This document shows, one piece after another, positions 53,062 to 64,000 of a stretch of DNA of 64,000 nucleotides (positions are counted from its first letter, which is position 1; every line of letters starts with the position of its first letter). The translations under genes were made by a program, and so were the position numbers. Under the pieces are notes generated by a model that was given only the letters and a program-made list of their open reading frames with translations, was not told the DNA's origin and did not search any database. Origin of the DNA: Karstenula rhodostoma CBS 690.94 (lineage: Eukaryota > Ascomycota > Dothideomycetes > Pleosporales > Didymosphaeriaceae); the NCBI GenBank assembly GCA_010093485.1, contig MU001512.1, positions 890,842-954,841 of the forward strand, read 5' to 3'.

Positions 53062-54842
53062 ATGGCCGACGGCGTCTCTTCGCCCGCGCGAGGCGAGTGG
53101 AGCAGCCCCGAGGAAGAGCTCGCATACTACAAGACCCAGTACGAGACGTTGGAGGTCGAGCTGCAAGAGTTCCAGGCCTCTAGCAAGGAACTGGAGGCGG
53201 AGCTTGAGAAGGACATCGAGGAGAGCGAAAAGCGAGAGCGCAGGCTGAAGGAGAAGGTCGAGGCTCTCGGCTTCGAAGTTGAAGAGTGGAAGGTACGCCA
53301 CCATCTGCCCGGCCCGCGAGCTGCGTTGCATCACATACTGACGTTCGCGTGCAGACCAAATACAAGCAAAGCAAGATTGAAGCCAGCAACGCGCAGAGCA
53401 AGCTGCAAAAGGAGATCACCGCACTCCGCGAGGCGCAGCGGTCGCTCCAGATGCAGCTGCGCGATACCGAAGTTCAAAACGACGACCTGGAGCGCCAGGG
53501 TCGCAATCAAACATCGTCGCTGGAGGACCTGGAGTCCAAATACAACGTCACCCTGGAGCGAACCGTCATGCTGGACGAGGAGATCAAGATTGGAGAGCAG
53601 GAGCGTGAGGGCTTGAGAATTGAGACGCAGAGACTCCGTGACGAACTGTCCGATTTGCGCATCGAGGCCGAGATCGTGCAAGAGAAGCTGCGCATTGCAG
53701 AGGAGACCATCGAGAACCACCATCAACGCAAGACGTCGAACCTGCTCGCTGGCGATTCCTTGCGTCCCCGCTCGCCCGTCTCCGAGACATCCACGTCTGC
53801 CACAACGCTGTCCTCGCCGACGACGGCTTCCACGCCACCTCATTCGAAAGCCGATTCCACACTTCCTGATGCCACACCACCTTCCCCACCTTTATCGGAA
53901 GCCTCGATCGCCGCAAAGCCAGTACCTTCTACCCCCATGCCGATGCGGAAGAGCTCCATAGCGTTGGATCCCTCCGCCACGCCCCGGCCTGGCATGTACT
54001 CTTCACGGCGGCCGCGGCACTCTCGTGCCCCTAGTATTCCGAGTTCCATGAAGCCTGCAGCCACACCCAGCGGTCGGGCTACTCCTTCCATTCGGACAAC
54101 CGCCCTGGCGCAAAGGACTACCAGGCCAAGCGTGGGAGGAAAGTCGGCGGCCGCTCTGCCGAGGTCTGGCTCCCTGTATCAGATTCGAAATCTGATTGGC
54201 AACATGCAGAAGCTCGAGGAGCGTGTACACAACGTGAGGTCGAGACTGCCGGCTCCAACGCATACGCCGCCACGGGCCAGTCCGCGAACCGCAAGTGCTC
54301 TGGGACACCACATACCGAGCACAGTGACAGTAAGAAGAAGCAGCAAGCGAACATCACAAGCTTCCACGAGCTCGGCCATAAATGCCACTGGCGATTCTGG
54401 CGTGAGTCGTCTCTCCTTTGGAGTGTCGCGTGAGCCTAGTAGCAGCCGCCCAAGCAGTCGGGCTTCCGTAGTGTCCCAGAGACCAGGGAGCAGGAGCAGC
54501 ACGCGGACGCCATTGGATCACTACGCTTCTTCGTCTATCAGTGGGGTAGAGGGGCGGATCCCGCGCTCACGGAGCTCGATGAGCGGACAGTTCAGTGGCC
54601 ACTCTCATTCCCTGTCTTTGTCTGGCGCCATGCGAGACGATCCAGATGGCCTCAGCGATGGCAGCAGTTCAGCCACACCTGCAGGGCGTCGCATGTCGGT
54701 TGACAGGTCGGGAATCCCTACCCCGAGCGGCATTCCTCGAAGACAGAGCACAGGGAGAAGGGCCAGCTCGGAAATGGGTATGCATGGTATGGGCCCTCCT
54801 GCAAGACCGCGCAAAATGAGCCAAGTAGAGGAGTCTTTCTAG
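53062..54842 (+). CDS. NudE-type dynein regulator
   Basis: NudE/Nudel family protein that ties Lis1 (NudF) to cytoplasmic dynein for nuclear migration in hyphae. Exons 53062-53292 and 53355-54842 give 572 residues (EVEEWK|TKYKQSKIEA). The N-terminal 215 residues form the diagnostic long coiled coil (SSPEEELAYYKTQYETLEVE, LQEFQASSKELEAELEKDIE ... ERTVMLDEEIKIGEQEREGL ... DELSDLRIEAEIVQEKLRIA). The rest is Ser/Pro/Thr/Arg-rich and disordered, with SIPSS/RPSSR-type repeats. Length and layout match Aspergillus NudE and Neurospora RO-11. Start MADGVSSPARGEW is the first ATG after the promoter. Confidence 0.88.
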
Positions 54843-56947
54843 GAGTAAGTATGCACTGGTGTAGATTTGGACAGGTTCCTGCGACGACGCATCTTCTTCT
54901 CGGTACATGATTCGGCGGGCGTGTTACGATGTCTTGCATTGGCTTGGAGTTGGGGTATATGCATGAAGGCGACTGGTGTTCAATGACGGCGTCTGGAACA
55001 ATATGCACATATGAGATGCGACGTCTATTCCTTGAGCCGCGGTATCAACGTTGCTCGGGATCGACATTGTTACGCATCTCGTTCACATAGTCTAACATTT
55101 CATTTGTTTCGGCGGAGAGGATACCCGATAGTGACAGGTAGAAATGCCAATCGCGTCTCAAATATGAATGGAGAGGATGCGTGGGCATTCGCTATTCACG
55201 GGTACTACTACTAACTTGCATGGTGGCAGCAAGGCACATGCAACCGTGCCGAGCCCTCTGCAGGGGGGGGGGGGGTTTATTTTGGCACGCGTCAGCTCAC
55301 GATGCGCACGTGGATATGGGCAGGAGGCGATTATAACAGCTTTTTTCGGAAGGGCAAGGCGGCTTCATGCCATTTGGGGTTTCTGACAGCTTCAGCACGG
55401 ATGGGGAAATTTGTATGGCAGGCAGCACGGGCCCTTGGTGTTGAAGCTGTCAGCTGCAAACATCAGACCACTTTTGCCGCTATGTGTGGATCGGACCGCG
55501 ACACCGGACCCTGGGGATCGGAATGCTGAGCTTAATCATCGGATCGGAGCTCTTGCCCACTGAGATGATACGGCAAAGGTTATCTAATGCAACAGGTGCC
55601 ATGTTCGTCGGCAGACTCAGCGGAAGCTGCGGTTGAGGTGGGCGGGCGAAGCAGGGCGACAGGGCTTCGGCTGACTGAAAGTCGCCGAGAGGCTCATGGC
55701 CGAAAGCGTCTTTTCTGACAGCGCTTGGATGGAGAGTAGCAATGGGGATGACGGGCACACAGGCGACTGGATAGAGCGGTAGTTGGAAAGGTAGCGGACG
55801 GACTCCGAAGGGCTGTGAGTGGAGAGCCGGCTCGCTCGCCGCTTGAATGCTCGTGTGGATGGCTGGTCAGACGTGGACGTGGGCACGAATGGTCGGAGCT
55901 GTAGAGGGGCGCCGGCAGCGTGAGATGTTCGGCGGTGCAGTAGCTGTGTTGGTGGAGTGTTGGATGGACAGGCCCCAGGGTCGGAGGCAAAGACACGGCG
56001 GCAGGGACAGCAGGGCGAGAGAGAGGACGGTGCAGCGGGTCTTTCTCGTGGCGGAGGGCTGTTTACGGCTTGGACAGCCCGCGGTGCGCTCAACCAGGCG
56101 AGGGCGACAGATGTTGGCCGATGATGGCTCCGACTACCGCCTATCTCGCTCAACAAGGCACGCAGCATTCCTCGGCCGCACCCAACGCTGCGCTGCGCTG
56201 CACCATGGCTTCTCGCAGCGTCCACGGCGGCTGCACTGTTGCACTGTTGCACTGTTGCTGCAACGAGGCCGCCGATGCGCTGCGATGCCCTCGGGCTCCG
56301 GGGCGTCCAGGGGGCAGCGTTTGGTAGCTCTTGGGTTGGGGGAGCGCCGAGCGGCATGCTTAGCCTCCTTGGGTAGGGCGTCGACGACGATTCAACAGCT
56401 TCGGGTCGAGCTTGGGGGAGTCCCGTAGAGAGAATTTTAATAACTAGAGAGCATCCGCCCGCCCTCGCTCCCCTTCTCTGCTCTGCTCTGCCTCTGTCTC
56501 TGATACCCGCGATACCCTGCATCCGCTCATTGTTCCTTCCTTTTCTGCATTGCAGCGAGGCATTGCCCTCGACGCACCACGCACCACGCACCACGCACCA
56601 CGCACCACGCACTACGCACGCCCGGCGTCTCTATAGCTTTGCCCGCTGACCGCCGAGCGGCCTGCTGCTGTGCCCTGCTGCCCTGCTGCCCTGGTGCCCT
56701 TGCTGTTACTCTACTAATACTCAAAGCACCGGCACCTCCCACCGGCGCCTTCTACATCATCGCGCGAGGCGTGCAATTGGCTGCACTTGCCCCCCCACGC
56801 AACCCAACCCAACCCGCCCTCGAGAGGCTCCGGTAACTACGCGTGAGATCGCCGACGCTCTTCGTACAAATTTGTCCCGGCCCACCTCCGACTCCGACCG
56901 CCCTCATCGCAGTCCCTGCACGGGCACATTCCCCCTCCCCCAACACC
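54843..56947. other. 2.1-kb ACC1 upstream region, no gene recognised
   Basis: Mixed to G+C-rich DNA including a G13 tract at 55263-55275, an 8-bp array (GCACTGTT x3) near 56233, the heptamer array at 56574-56615 and a C/T-rich leader before ACC1. A 331-codon minus-strand frame (55617-56612) starts inside the heptamer array and is Arg/Ser/Pro-rich; judged spurious. Confidence 0.6.
56574..56615. repeat. Heptamer tandem repeat, GCACCAC x6
   Basis: Five perfect GCACCAC units and one GCACTAC unit, 42 bp, about 330 bp before the ACC1 start codon. Confidence 0.95.
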
Positions 56948-59900
56948 ATGGCCGGAGCTCAGCACAACGGCACCAATGGCTCTGCCAACGGTCGCCCGAG
57001 CTCTTCGGCCGCAAAATACAACCTCGCGCCGCACTTCATCGGCGGAAACCATCTCGGCGCCGCCGCGCCCGGCAAGGTCAAGGACTTTGTCGCCGCCCAG
57101 GACGGCCACACCGTCATCACAAACGTGCTCATTGCCAACAACGGCATTGCTGCAGTCAAGGAGATCCGCTCCGTGCGGAAGTGGGCGTACGAGACCTTTG
57201 GCGATGAGCGTGCCATCCAGTTCACCGTCATGGCGACCCCCGAGGACCTGCAGGCGAACGCAGAGTACATCCGCATGGCCGACCAGTACGTTGAGGTGAG
57301 TGCCCAGCAATGCAAACTTTGATCCCCGACAAAAAGGAGCCATGGCTGACAGACCGCAGGTGCCCGGAGGCACAAACAACAACAACTACGCCAACGTCGA
57401 GCTGATTGTCGACATTGCCGAGCGTATGAATGTGCATGCCGTGTGGGCAGGATGGTGCGTACTCTGTTTCCTTTGGATTGGCCATGGTTGCTAACGCTCG
57501 GTCTAGGGGTCACGCATCCGAGAACCCAAAGCTCCCCGAATCGCTCGCCGCCTCGCCGAAAAAGATCGTCTTCATTGGCCCCCCAGGGTCCGCTATGCGG
57601 TCGCTGGGAGACAAGATCTCGTCCACCATCGTCGCGCAGCACGCCAAGGTGCCTTGCATCCCGTGGTCGGGAGAGGGCGTGGACCAGGTCGTTGTCGACG
57701 ACCATGGCATTGTCACTGTCGAGGACAACATCTACGATAAGGGCTGCACAAAGACACCTGAAGAGGGTCTGGAGGCAGCCAAGAAGATCGGCTTTCCCGT
57801 CATGGTAAAGGCCTCGGAAGGTGGTGGCGGCAAGGGTATCCGAAAGGTCGAGCGTGAGGAAGACTTCGTCCCGCTGTACAAGGCCGCGGCGTCGGAAATT
57901 CCCGGCTCGCCCATCTTCATCATGAAGCTCGCAGGCACCGCACGGCATTTGGAAGTGCAGCTGCTCGCTGATCAGTACGGGAATAACATCTCGCTGTTCG
58001 GTCGTGACTGCTCCGTCCAGCGTCGACACCAAAAGATCATCGAGGAGGCGCCTGTGACGGTCGCTACCCCGAAGACCTTCCACGAGATGGAGAAGGCGGC
58101 TGTGGCTCTCGGAAAGCTTGTCGGATACGTCTCCGCCGGTACTGTCGAATACCTCTATTCGCATGCCGATGACAAGTTCTACTTCCTTGAGTTGAACCCC
58201 CGTCTCCAGGTCGAGCATCCTACGACTGAAATGGTTACTGGCGTGAACCTCCCAGCTGCTCAGCTTCAGATTGCCATGGGTCTTCCTTTGCACCGCATCC
58301 GCGACATCAGACTGCTTTATGGCGCGGATCCCCACACCAGCACTCCGCTGGACTTCGATTTTGACAAAGAGGGTAGCGTGCAGAAGCAGCGACGACCCAC
58401 TCCAAAGGGCCATTGCACTGCCTGCCGCATCACGTCAGAAGATCCCGATGAGGGCTTCAAGCCTTCTGGTGGTACCATGCACGACCTCAACTTCAGGAGT
58501 AGCTCCAATGTTTGGGGTTACTTCTCCGTCAGCTCTGCTGGTGGTATTCACAGCTTTTCTGATTCTCAGTTCGGTCACATCTTCGCCTATGGTGAGAACC
58601 GACAAGCATCACGGAAGCACATGGTTGTTGCGCTCAAGGAACTGAGCATTCGTGGTGACTTCAAGACTACCGTCGAGTACCTCATCAAGCTTCTCGAGAC
58701 CCCTGCTTTTGAGGACAACACCATCACCACGGGCTGGTTAGACGAGCTGATTTCCAAGAAGCTTACCGCCGAGCGCCCTGACCCATTGATCGCCGTCATC
58801 TGCGGTGCCGTTACCAAGGCGCACGTTGCGAGCGAAGCTTGCATTACCGAGTACAAGACAAGCTTGGAGAAGGGTCAGGTTCCTTCCAAGGACGTTCTCA
58901 AGACTGTGTTCCCTATAGATTTCATCTATGAGGGTTACCGGTACAAGTTCACCGCTACCCGATCTAGCATCGACAGCTTCACTCTCTTCATCAATGGTTC
59001 AAAGTGCTCTGTTGGCGTGAGGGCGCTCGCTGATGGTGGTCTTCTTGTGCTTCTTAGCGGAAAGTCACACAGCGTGTACTGGAAGGAGGAGGTCGGCGCC
59101 ACTCGCGTTTCCGTCGACGGAAAGACCGCACTTCTGGAGCAGGAGAACGACCCTACACAACTCCGCACACCGTCTCCCGGTAAACTGGTCAAGTTTACTG
59201 TCGAAAACGGTGATCACATCAGAAAAGGGCAACCTTTCGCCGAAGTCGAAGTTATGAAGATGTACATGCCGCTTATAGCTCAGGAGGACGGTATCGTCAC
59301 CTTCATTAAGCAACCTGGAGCTACCCTTGAAGCCGGAGATATCCTTGGTATACTCGCATTGGACGACCCCTCCAAGGTGAAGTCCGCTCAGCCATTCGTG
59401 GGTCTGCTTCCCGATCTCGGCCCACCGCAGGTTATGGGCAATAAGCCGCCGCAGAGGTTCGCCTACTTGTTTGGCGTCGTTACGCACATCCTGCAGGGCT
59501 TCGACAACCAGGTCATCATGCAGAGCACACTCAAAGAGCTTGTGGAGGTTCTCCGTGACTCAGAGCTGCCATATGGCGAATGGAACGCACAGGCCTCTGC
59601 TCTCCACTCTCGCATGCCTCAGAAACTCGACACCATCTTGTCAGAGGTTGTCGAGCGTGCGCACAAGCGAAACCTAGAGTTCCCTGCCAAGCAACTCTCG
59701 AAGGCTTTTCAACGCTTCCTCGACGATAATGTTCCCAAGACCGATGCAGACCTCTTGATGGCTGGTCTGTCACCCTTGACAGAAATTATTGACCGCTACG
59801 CCGACGGGCTTAAGGCGCATGAGTACACTGTCATGATCCGCCTTCTCGAGCAGTATTGGACGGTGGAGAACTTGTTCTCCAACCGTGCTGGCCGGGATGA

Positions 59901-62900
59901 GGAGGTTATTCTCAAGTTGCGTGACGAGAACCGCGGCAACATTGTTCCCGTTGTCCACACGATTCTCTCCCACACCCGAGTCAATGCCAAGAACAACCTT
60001 CTTATTGCAATCCTGGACCTTTACCGACCCAACAAGCCCGGTGCCGGCAATGTTGCGAAGTACTTCAAGGATGCTCTCAAGAGGCTTACTGAACTCGAAT
60101 CCCGACAAACTGCCAAGGTTTCCCTGAAGGCTCGTGAGGTGCTCATCCAGTGCGCCATGCCTTCTCTCGAAGAGCGAACTTCGCAGATGGAGCATATTCT
60201 CCGGTCCGCAGTCGTTGAGTCTCGCTACGGCGAGAGCGGTTGGGACCACCGCGAGCCTCACTTCGAGGTTATAAAGGAAGTCGTTGACTCTAAATATACT
60301 GTCTTCGACGTGCTGCCCCAGTTCTTCGTCCACCAAGACCCTTGGGTAGCTCTCGCTGCTTTGGAAGTGTACACTCGCCGCGCCTACCGTGCCTACCAAC
60401 TCAAGGACATACACTACCACACGGACAAAGAACAGCCCTATCTCCTTTCCTGGGATTTCATCCTGCGCAAAGTTGGTGAGCAAGAGTATGGCCTCCCTGT
60501 TGAGGCTTCACAGCCCGGCACGCCAAGCACGCCTGCATTCGAGCGGCCTCCTCGCATTCACTCGATTAGTGACATGTCTTACCTGAACTCGAAGGTAGAG
60601 GGTGAGCCTAGTCGCAAGGGTGTGGTAGTCCCTGTGGAATACTTGGACGATGTTGATGAGTCTATTGGCAAGGCTCTCGAGATCTTCCCTGCGCTTGGCG
60701 CGAAGAAGAGCGCTGTCAACCTCAAGGAGACCATGACCTTGAAGCGTACTCCTACTTCTGGCGCAAACGTGAACCAGACTCCTGATGAGCTTACCGGGGT
60801 ACTGAATGTAGCCGTTCGCGATGTCGAGAGCTTCGATGACAAGGAGATCCTGGAGCGTATCTTGCCGATCGTGAAGGAGTACCAGGACGAGCTCTTGACC
60901 CGCCGCATCCGTCGTCTCACATTCGTGTGCGGTCACAAGGATGGAACATACCCTGGATATTTTACTTTCCGTGGCCCTCACTACACCGAAGATGACAGCA
61001 TTCGTCACGTCGAACCCGCTCTCGCCTTCCAGCTTGAGCTTGGCCGTCTGTCCAAATTCAACATCAAACCGGTCTTCACCGAAAATCGGAATATCCACAT
61101 CTACGAAGCTGTAGGCAAGGGTGCTGAGAGCGACAAGCGCTACTTCTTGAGAGCAGTCGTTCGTTCTGGCCGTCTTCGGGAGGACATTCCTACGGCCGAA
61201 TACATGATCTCCGAGACGGATAGACTCATGACCGATATCCTTGACGCTCTTGAAATCGTCGGAACTTCTCAAGCCGACATGAACCACATTTTCATCAACT
61301 TCTCTCATGTCTTCCCGCTCGCTCTAAGCGAGATCGAAGAAGCTATTGCTGGCTTCTTGGACCGTTTCGGTCGTCGTCTCTGGCGCCTGCGTGTTACAGG
61401 TGCGGAAATCCGCATCATTGTGACCGACCCCTCAACTGGTGCTCCGTACCCTCTCCGCGTTGTCATCACCAACACATCGGGCTATGTCATCAATGTGGAG
61501 ATGTATGCCGAGCGCAAGTCTGAGAAGGCTGGCAAGTGGGTCTTCCACAGTGTTGGTGGAACGACCAAGATCGGTGCTCTCCATCTGCAGCCCGTTAACA
61601 CTCCCTATCCCACCAAGGGAGCTCTGCAACCGAAGCGTTACAAGGCCCATCTCATGGGTACTCAGTACGTTTATGACTTCCCTGAACTATTCCGCCAGGC
61701 CACAGAGAACTGCTGGAACCTTGCTGTTGCCAAGCATCCTCACCTGAGCGAGAAGCAGCCTCAAAAGGGGGAGTGCATTGAGTACTACGAGTTGGTGCTC
61801 GACGACAACGATAACCTAGCCGAGGTGAATCGTGAAGCTGGCACCAACACTATCGGTATGGTAGGATGGATCGTCACGGCCAAGACACCAGAGTATTCAC
61901 GTGGTCGTCGCTACATTATTATCGCCAACGACATCACCTTCAAGATCGGTTCATTCGGCCCGCAAGAAGACAAATTCTTCCACAAATGCTCCGAGCTCGC
62001 TCGCAAGCTCGGCATTCCCCGTATCTATCTATCTGCCAACTCTGGCGCTCGCATTGGTCTTGCTGAGGAGCTCATCCCTCACTTCTCCGTTGCATGGAAA
62101 GATGCCAGCAAGCCCGAATCTGGATTCGATTACCTTTACCTGACGCCTCAGAAGTACAAGGCTTTCATTGACGGTCAGCGTGAGGATGTCATCTGTGAGA
62201 AGGTCACTGTTGAAGATGAAGAGCGATTCAAGATCACCACGATCATTGGCCGTGAAGATGGTCTCGGTGTCGAGTCTCTTCGTGGATCGGGTCTGATTGC
62301 TGGTGAAACCTCCAGGGCTTATGAAGACATATTCACCATAACTTTGGTCACTTGTCGTTCGGTTGGTACGTATCGCTTTATCTGACTCACAATGATCGTG
62401 ATTGTTAATAGTAAACAGGTATTGGTGCCTATCTTGTCCGACTCGGCCAGCGTGCTATCCAGATTGAGGGTCAACCTATCATTCTCACCGGTGCTCAAGC
62501 CATCAACAAGCTTCTTGGTCGTGAAGTGTACACGTCCAACCTCCAGCTTGGTGGTACGCAAATCATGTACAGGAACGGCGTTTCCCACATGACCGCTGAG
62601 GATGACTTCGAGGGTGTGTCCAAGATTGTCAAGTGGATGGCATATGTTCCCGATAAGAAGGGCAACCCAGTTCCTGTTTCCCCTACCGCAGACGAGTGGG
62701 ACCGTGACGTCATCTATTACCCCCCTGGCCGGTCTGCCTACGATGTGAGGCATCTGATCGCAGGTAAAGAGGATGAGGATGGCTTCCAGGCTGGACTGTT
62801 TGACCGTGGGTCCTTTGAGGAGACTCTCGGTGGTTGGGCCAAGACTGTCGTTGTCGGTCGCGCTCGACTGGGCGGTATCCCTATCGGTGTTATTGGCGTC

Positions 62901-63962
62901 GAAACCCGCTCCGTTGAGAACGTTACACCGGCTGATCCCGCCAACCCTGACTCGATTGAGCAAATCACGTCGGAAGCTGGTGGTGTTTGGTACCCCAACT
63001 CCGCTTTCAAGACCGCTCAAGCTATCAGGGACTTCAACAATGGTGAGCAATTGCCCTTGATGATCCTCGCCAACTGGCGTGGTTTCTCGGGCGGTCAGCG
63101 CGACATGTACAACGAGGTGCTCAAATACGGTTCGTACATCGTCGATGCCCTCGTCAAGTTCGAGCAGCCCGTCTTCGTCTACATTCCTCCCTTTGGCGAG
63201 CTCCGCGGTGGATCTTGGGTCGTCGTGGACCCCACCATCAACCCTCAATACATGGAAATGTACGCCGATGAGGATTCGCGCGGTGGTGTATTGGAGCCGG
63301 AAGGTATTGTTGGTATCAAGTACCGCAAGGAACGCCAGCTCGAGACAATGGCCCGCAATGACCCAACTTACGGTGCTCTAAAACGCAAGCTGAACGACCC
63401 TGCAACGCCCCACGATCAGCTTCAGAGCATCAAGGCCGACATGACGGAACGCGAACAGCTACTTCTGCCGGTATACAATCAGATTGCTCTACAATTTGCT
63501 GATCTACACGACCGCGCAGGCCGTATGGAAGCCAAGGGGGTGATCCGCTCCTCTCTTCGATGGCAGAATGCGCGCCGGTTCTTTTACTGGCGTCTCCGTC
63601 GCCGTCTCAACGAGGAGTACATCCTCAAGAAGCTCGCTACGGCGGCAGCACCTTCCTCTGCCGAACAACCGTCGGCTAAGCTAGACGCTACTACCCGCTC
63701 CAAGGGTCTTGAAATGCTGAAGGCTTGGTCTGCCGTTCCCAAGTTTGACCAGGACGATATGAGTGTTGCGGTGTGGTACGAGGAGAACAGGAAGACTGTG
63801 CACGATCGCGTAGAGCTTCTTAAGAGGGATGGCATTGCGCTTGAGGTTGCGCAGCTCATGCGGAAAGACCGCGAGGGTGGTCTCAAAGGTGTTATGGCAC
63901 TACTGAGCACACTGCCGACGGGCGAGAAGGAGGAAGTACTCAAGATGCTGTCGAAGGCATAA
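56948..63962 (+). CDS. acc1: Acetyl-CoA carboxylase
   Basis: Cytosolic multidomain enzyme making malonyl-CoA, the committed step of fatty-acid synthesis. Exons 56948-57295, 57360-57454, 57507-62365 and 62419-63962 give 2281 residues, the full family length. Biotin carboxylase: [20 protein letters not shown] near the start, then the ATP-grasp Gly loop [16 protein letters not shown] and [20 protein letters not shown]. Biotin carrier: [10 protein letters not shown] with the biotinylated Lys at about residue 732. The central region is long and helical. Carboxyltransferase: N half with [20 protein letters not shown] and [16 protein letters not shown] half with [20 protein letters not shown] and [19 protein letters not shown]. 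Intron positions cluster at the 5' end plus one in the carboxyltransferase domain ([14 protein letters not shown]). No disabling change seen. Confidence 0.98.
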
Positions 63963-64000
63963 ACATATCACGCTCTTGCCCGGCTTTGGACTGTAAGACT

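Noticed and set aside
55617..56612. 331-codon minus-strand frame
   Set aside because: Starts inside the GCACCAC array and is Arg/Ser/Pro-rich with no recognisable domain.

Overview
The window is nuclear DNA from a filamentous ascomycete. Its genes carry short introns (about 45-120 nt, GT...AG, with CTAAC/CTAAT-like branch sites). The proteins are typical fungal ones, and the degenerate genes carry CpA->TpA damage of the kind caused by repeat-induced point mutation (RIP). Family content suggests a Dothideomycete, possibly Pleosporales; that placement is inference. The ACC1, CDC48, YPT7 and STE50 homologues show this is a conserved chromosome arm rather than a mobile or dispensable chromosome. 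The 'accessory' parts are the AT-rich or repeat-rich gaps between genes.

Layout. 0.1-0.9 kb: Rab7/Ypt7 GTPase (-). 2.5-4.6 kb: a serine carboxypeptidase gene destroyed by RIP-like stops, a frameshift and two inverted copies of a 113-bp repeat. 5.2 kb: the 5' relic of a tannase/feruloyl esterase. 5.8-7.3 kb: BCS1-like AAA ATPase (-). 8.5-11.9 kb: Bud14-like SH3 protein (-). 13.0-13.8 kb: Sec2-like exchange factor (-). 15.2-16.1 kb: unknown protein. 16.6-18.9 kb: membrane-anchored ubiquitin protease. 19-23.7 kb: gene-poor, AT-rich, with small candidate genes, an EthD-like protein and a repeat relic. 23.7-25.8 kb: SRR1-like protein and an Ssu1/TDT transporter pseudogene. 26.5-29.2 kb: Cdc48. 30.6-33.8 kb: a small conserved-looking protein divergent from the Ste50 adaptor. 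35-38.3 kb: a TIM17-like membrane protein (-) divergent from eIF4B. 39.6-40.8 kb: unknown coiled-coil protein. 42.4-45.4 kb: HAM1-like protein. 45.9-48.5 kb: FEX fluoride channel divergent from uracil phosphoribosyltransferase. 50.7-54.8 kb: peroxisomal-type carrier and NudE. 56.9-64.0 kb: acetyl-CoA carboxylase.

Functional threads. Several genes serve polarised growth and trafficking (Bud14-like, Sec2-like, Ypt7, Ste50, NudE). Others serve housekeeping (Cdc48, eIF4B, ACC1, UPRT, FEX). There is no biosynthetic cluster and no operon-like organisation.

Most unusual structure. (1) Two micro-insertions at 29.6 and 50.25 kb share a 28-bp core in opposite orientations, each flanked by its own perfect 14-15 bp direct repeat. 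A 158-bp insertion with a 12-bp duplication (3.0 kb) and a 19-bp insert-free tandem duplication (14.2 kb) may come from the same kind of event. (2) At least seven tandem arrays have a period of exactly 7 bp, all in gaps upstream of genes. They include an 11-copy perfect array and a G-quadruplex-type array. (3) The carboxypeptidase pseudogene preserves a readable record of its own inactivation. All intron boundaries were read by eye from splice signals, reading-frame continuity and remembered family resemblance; no alignment or transcript was available.
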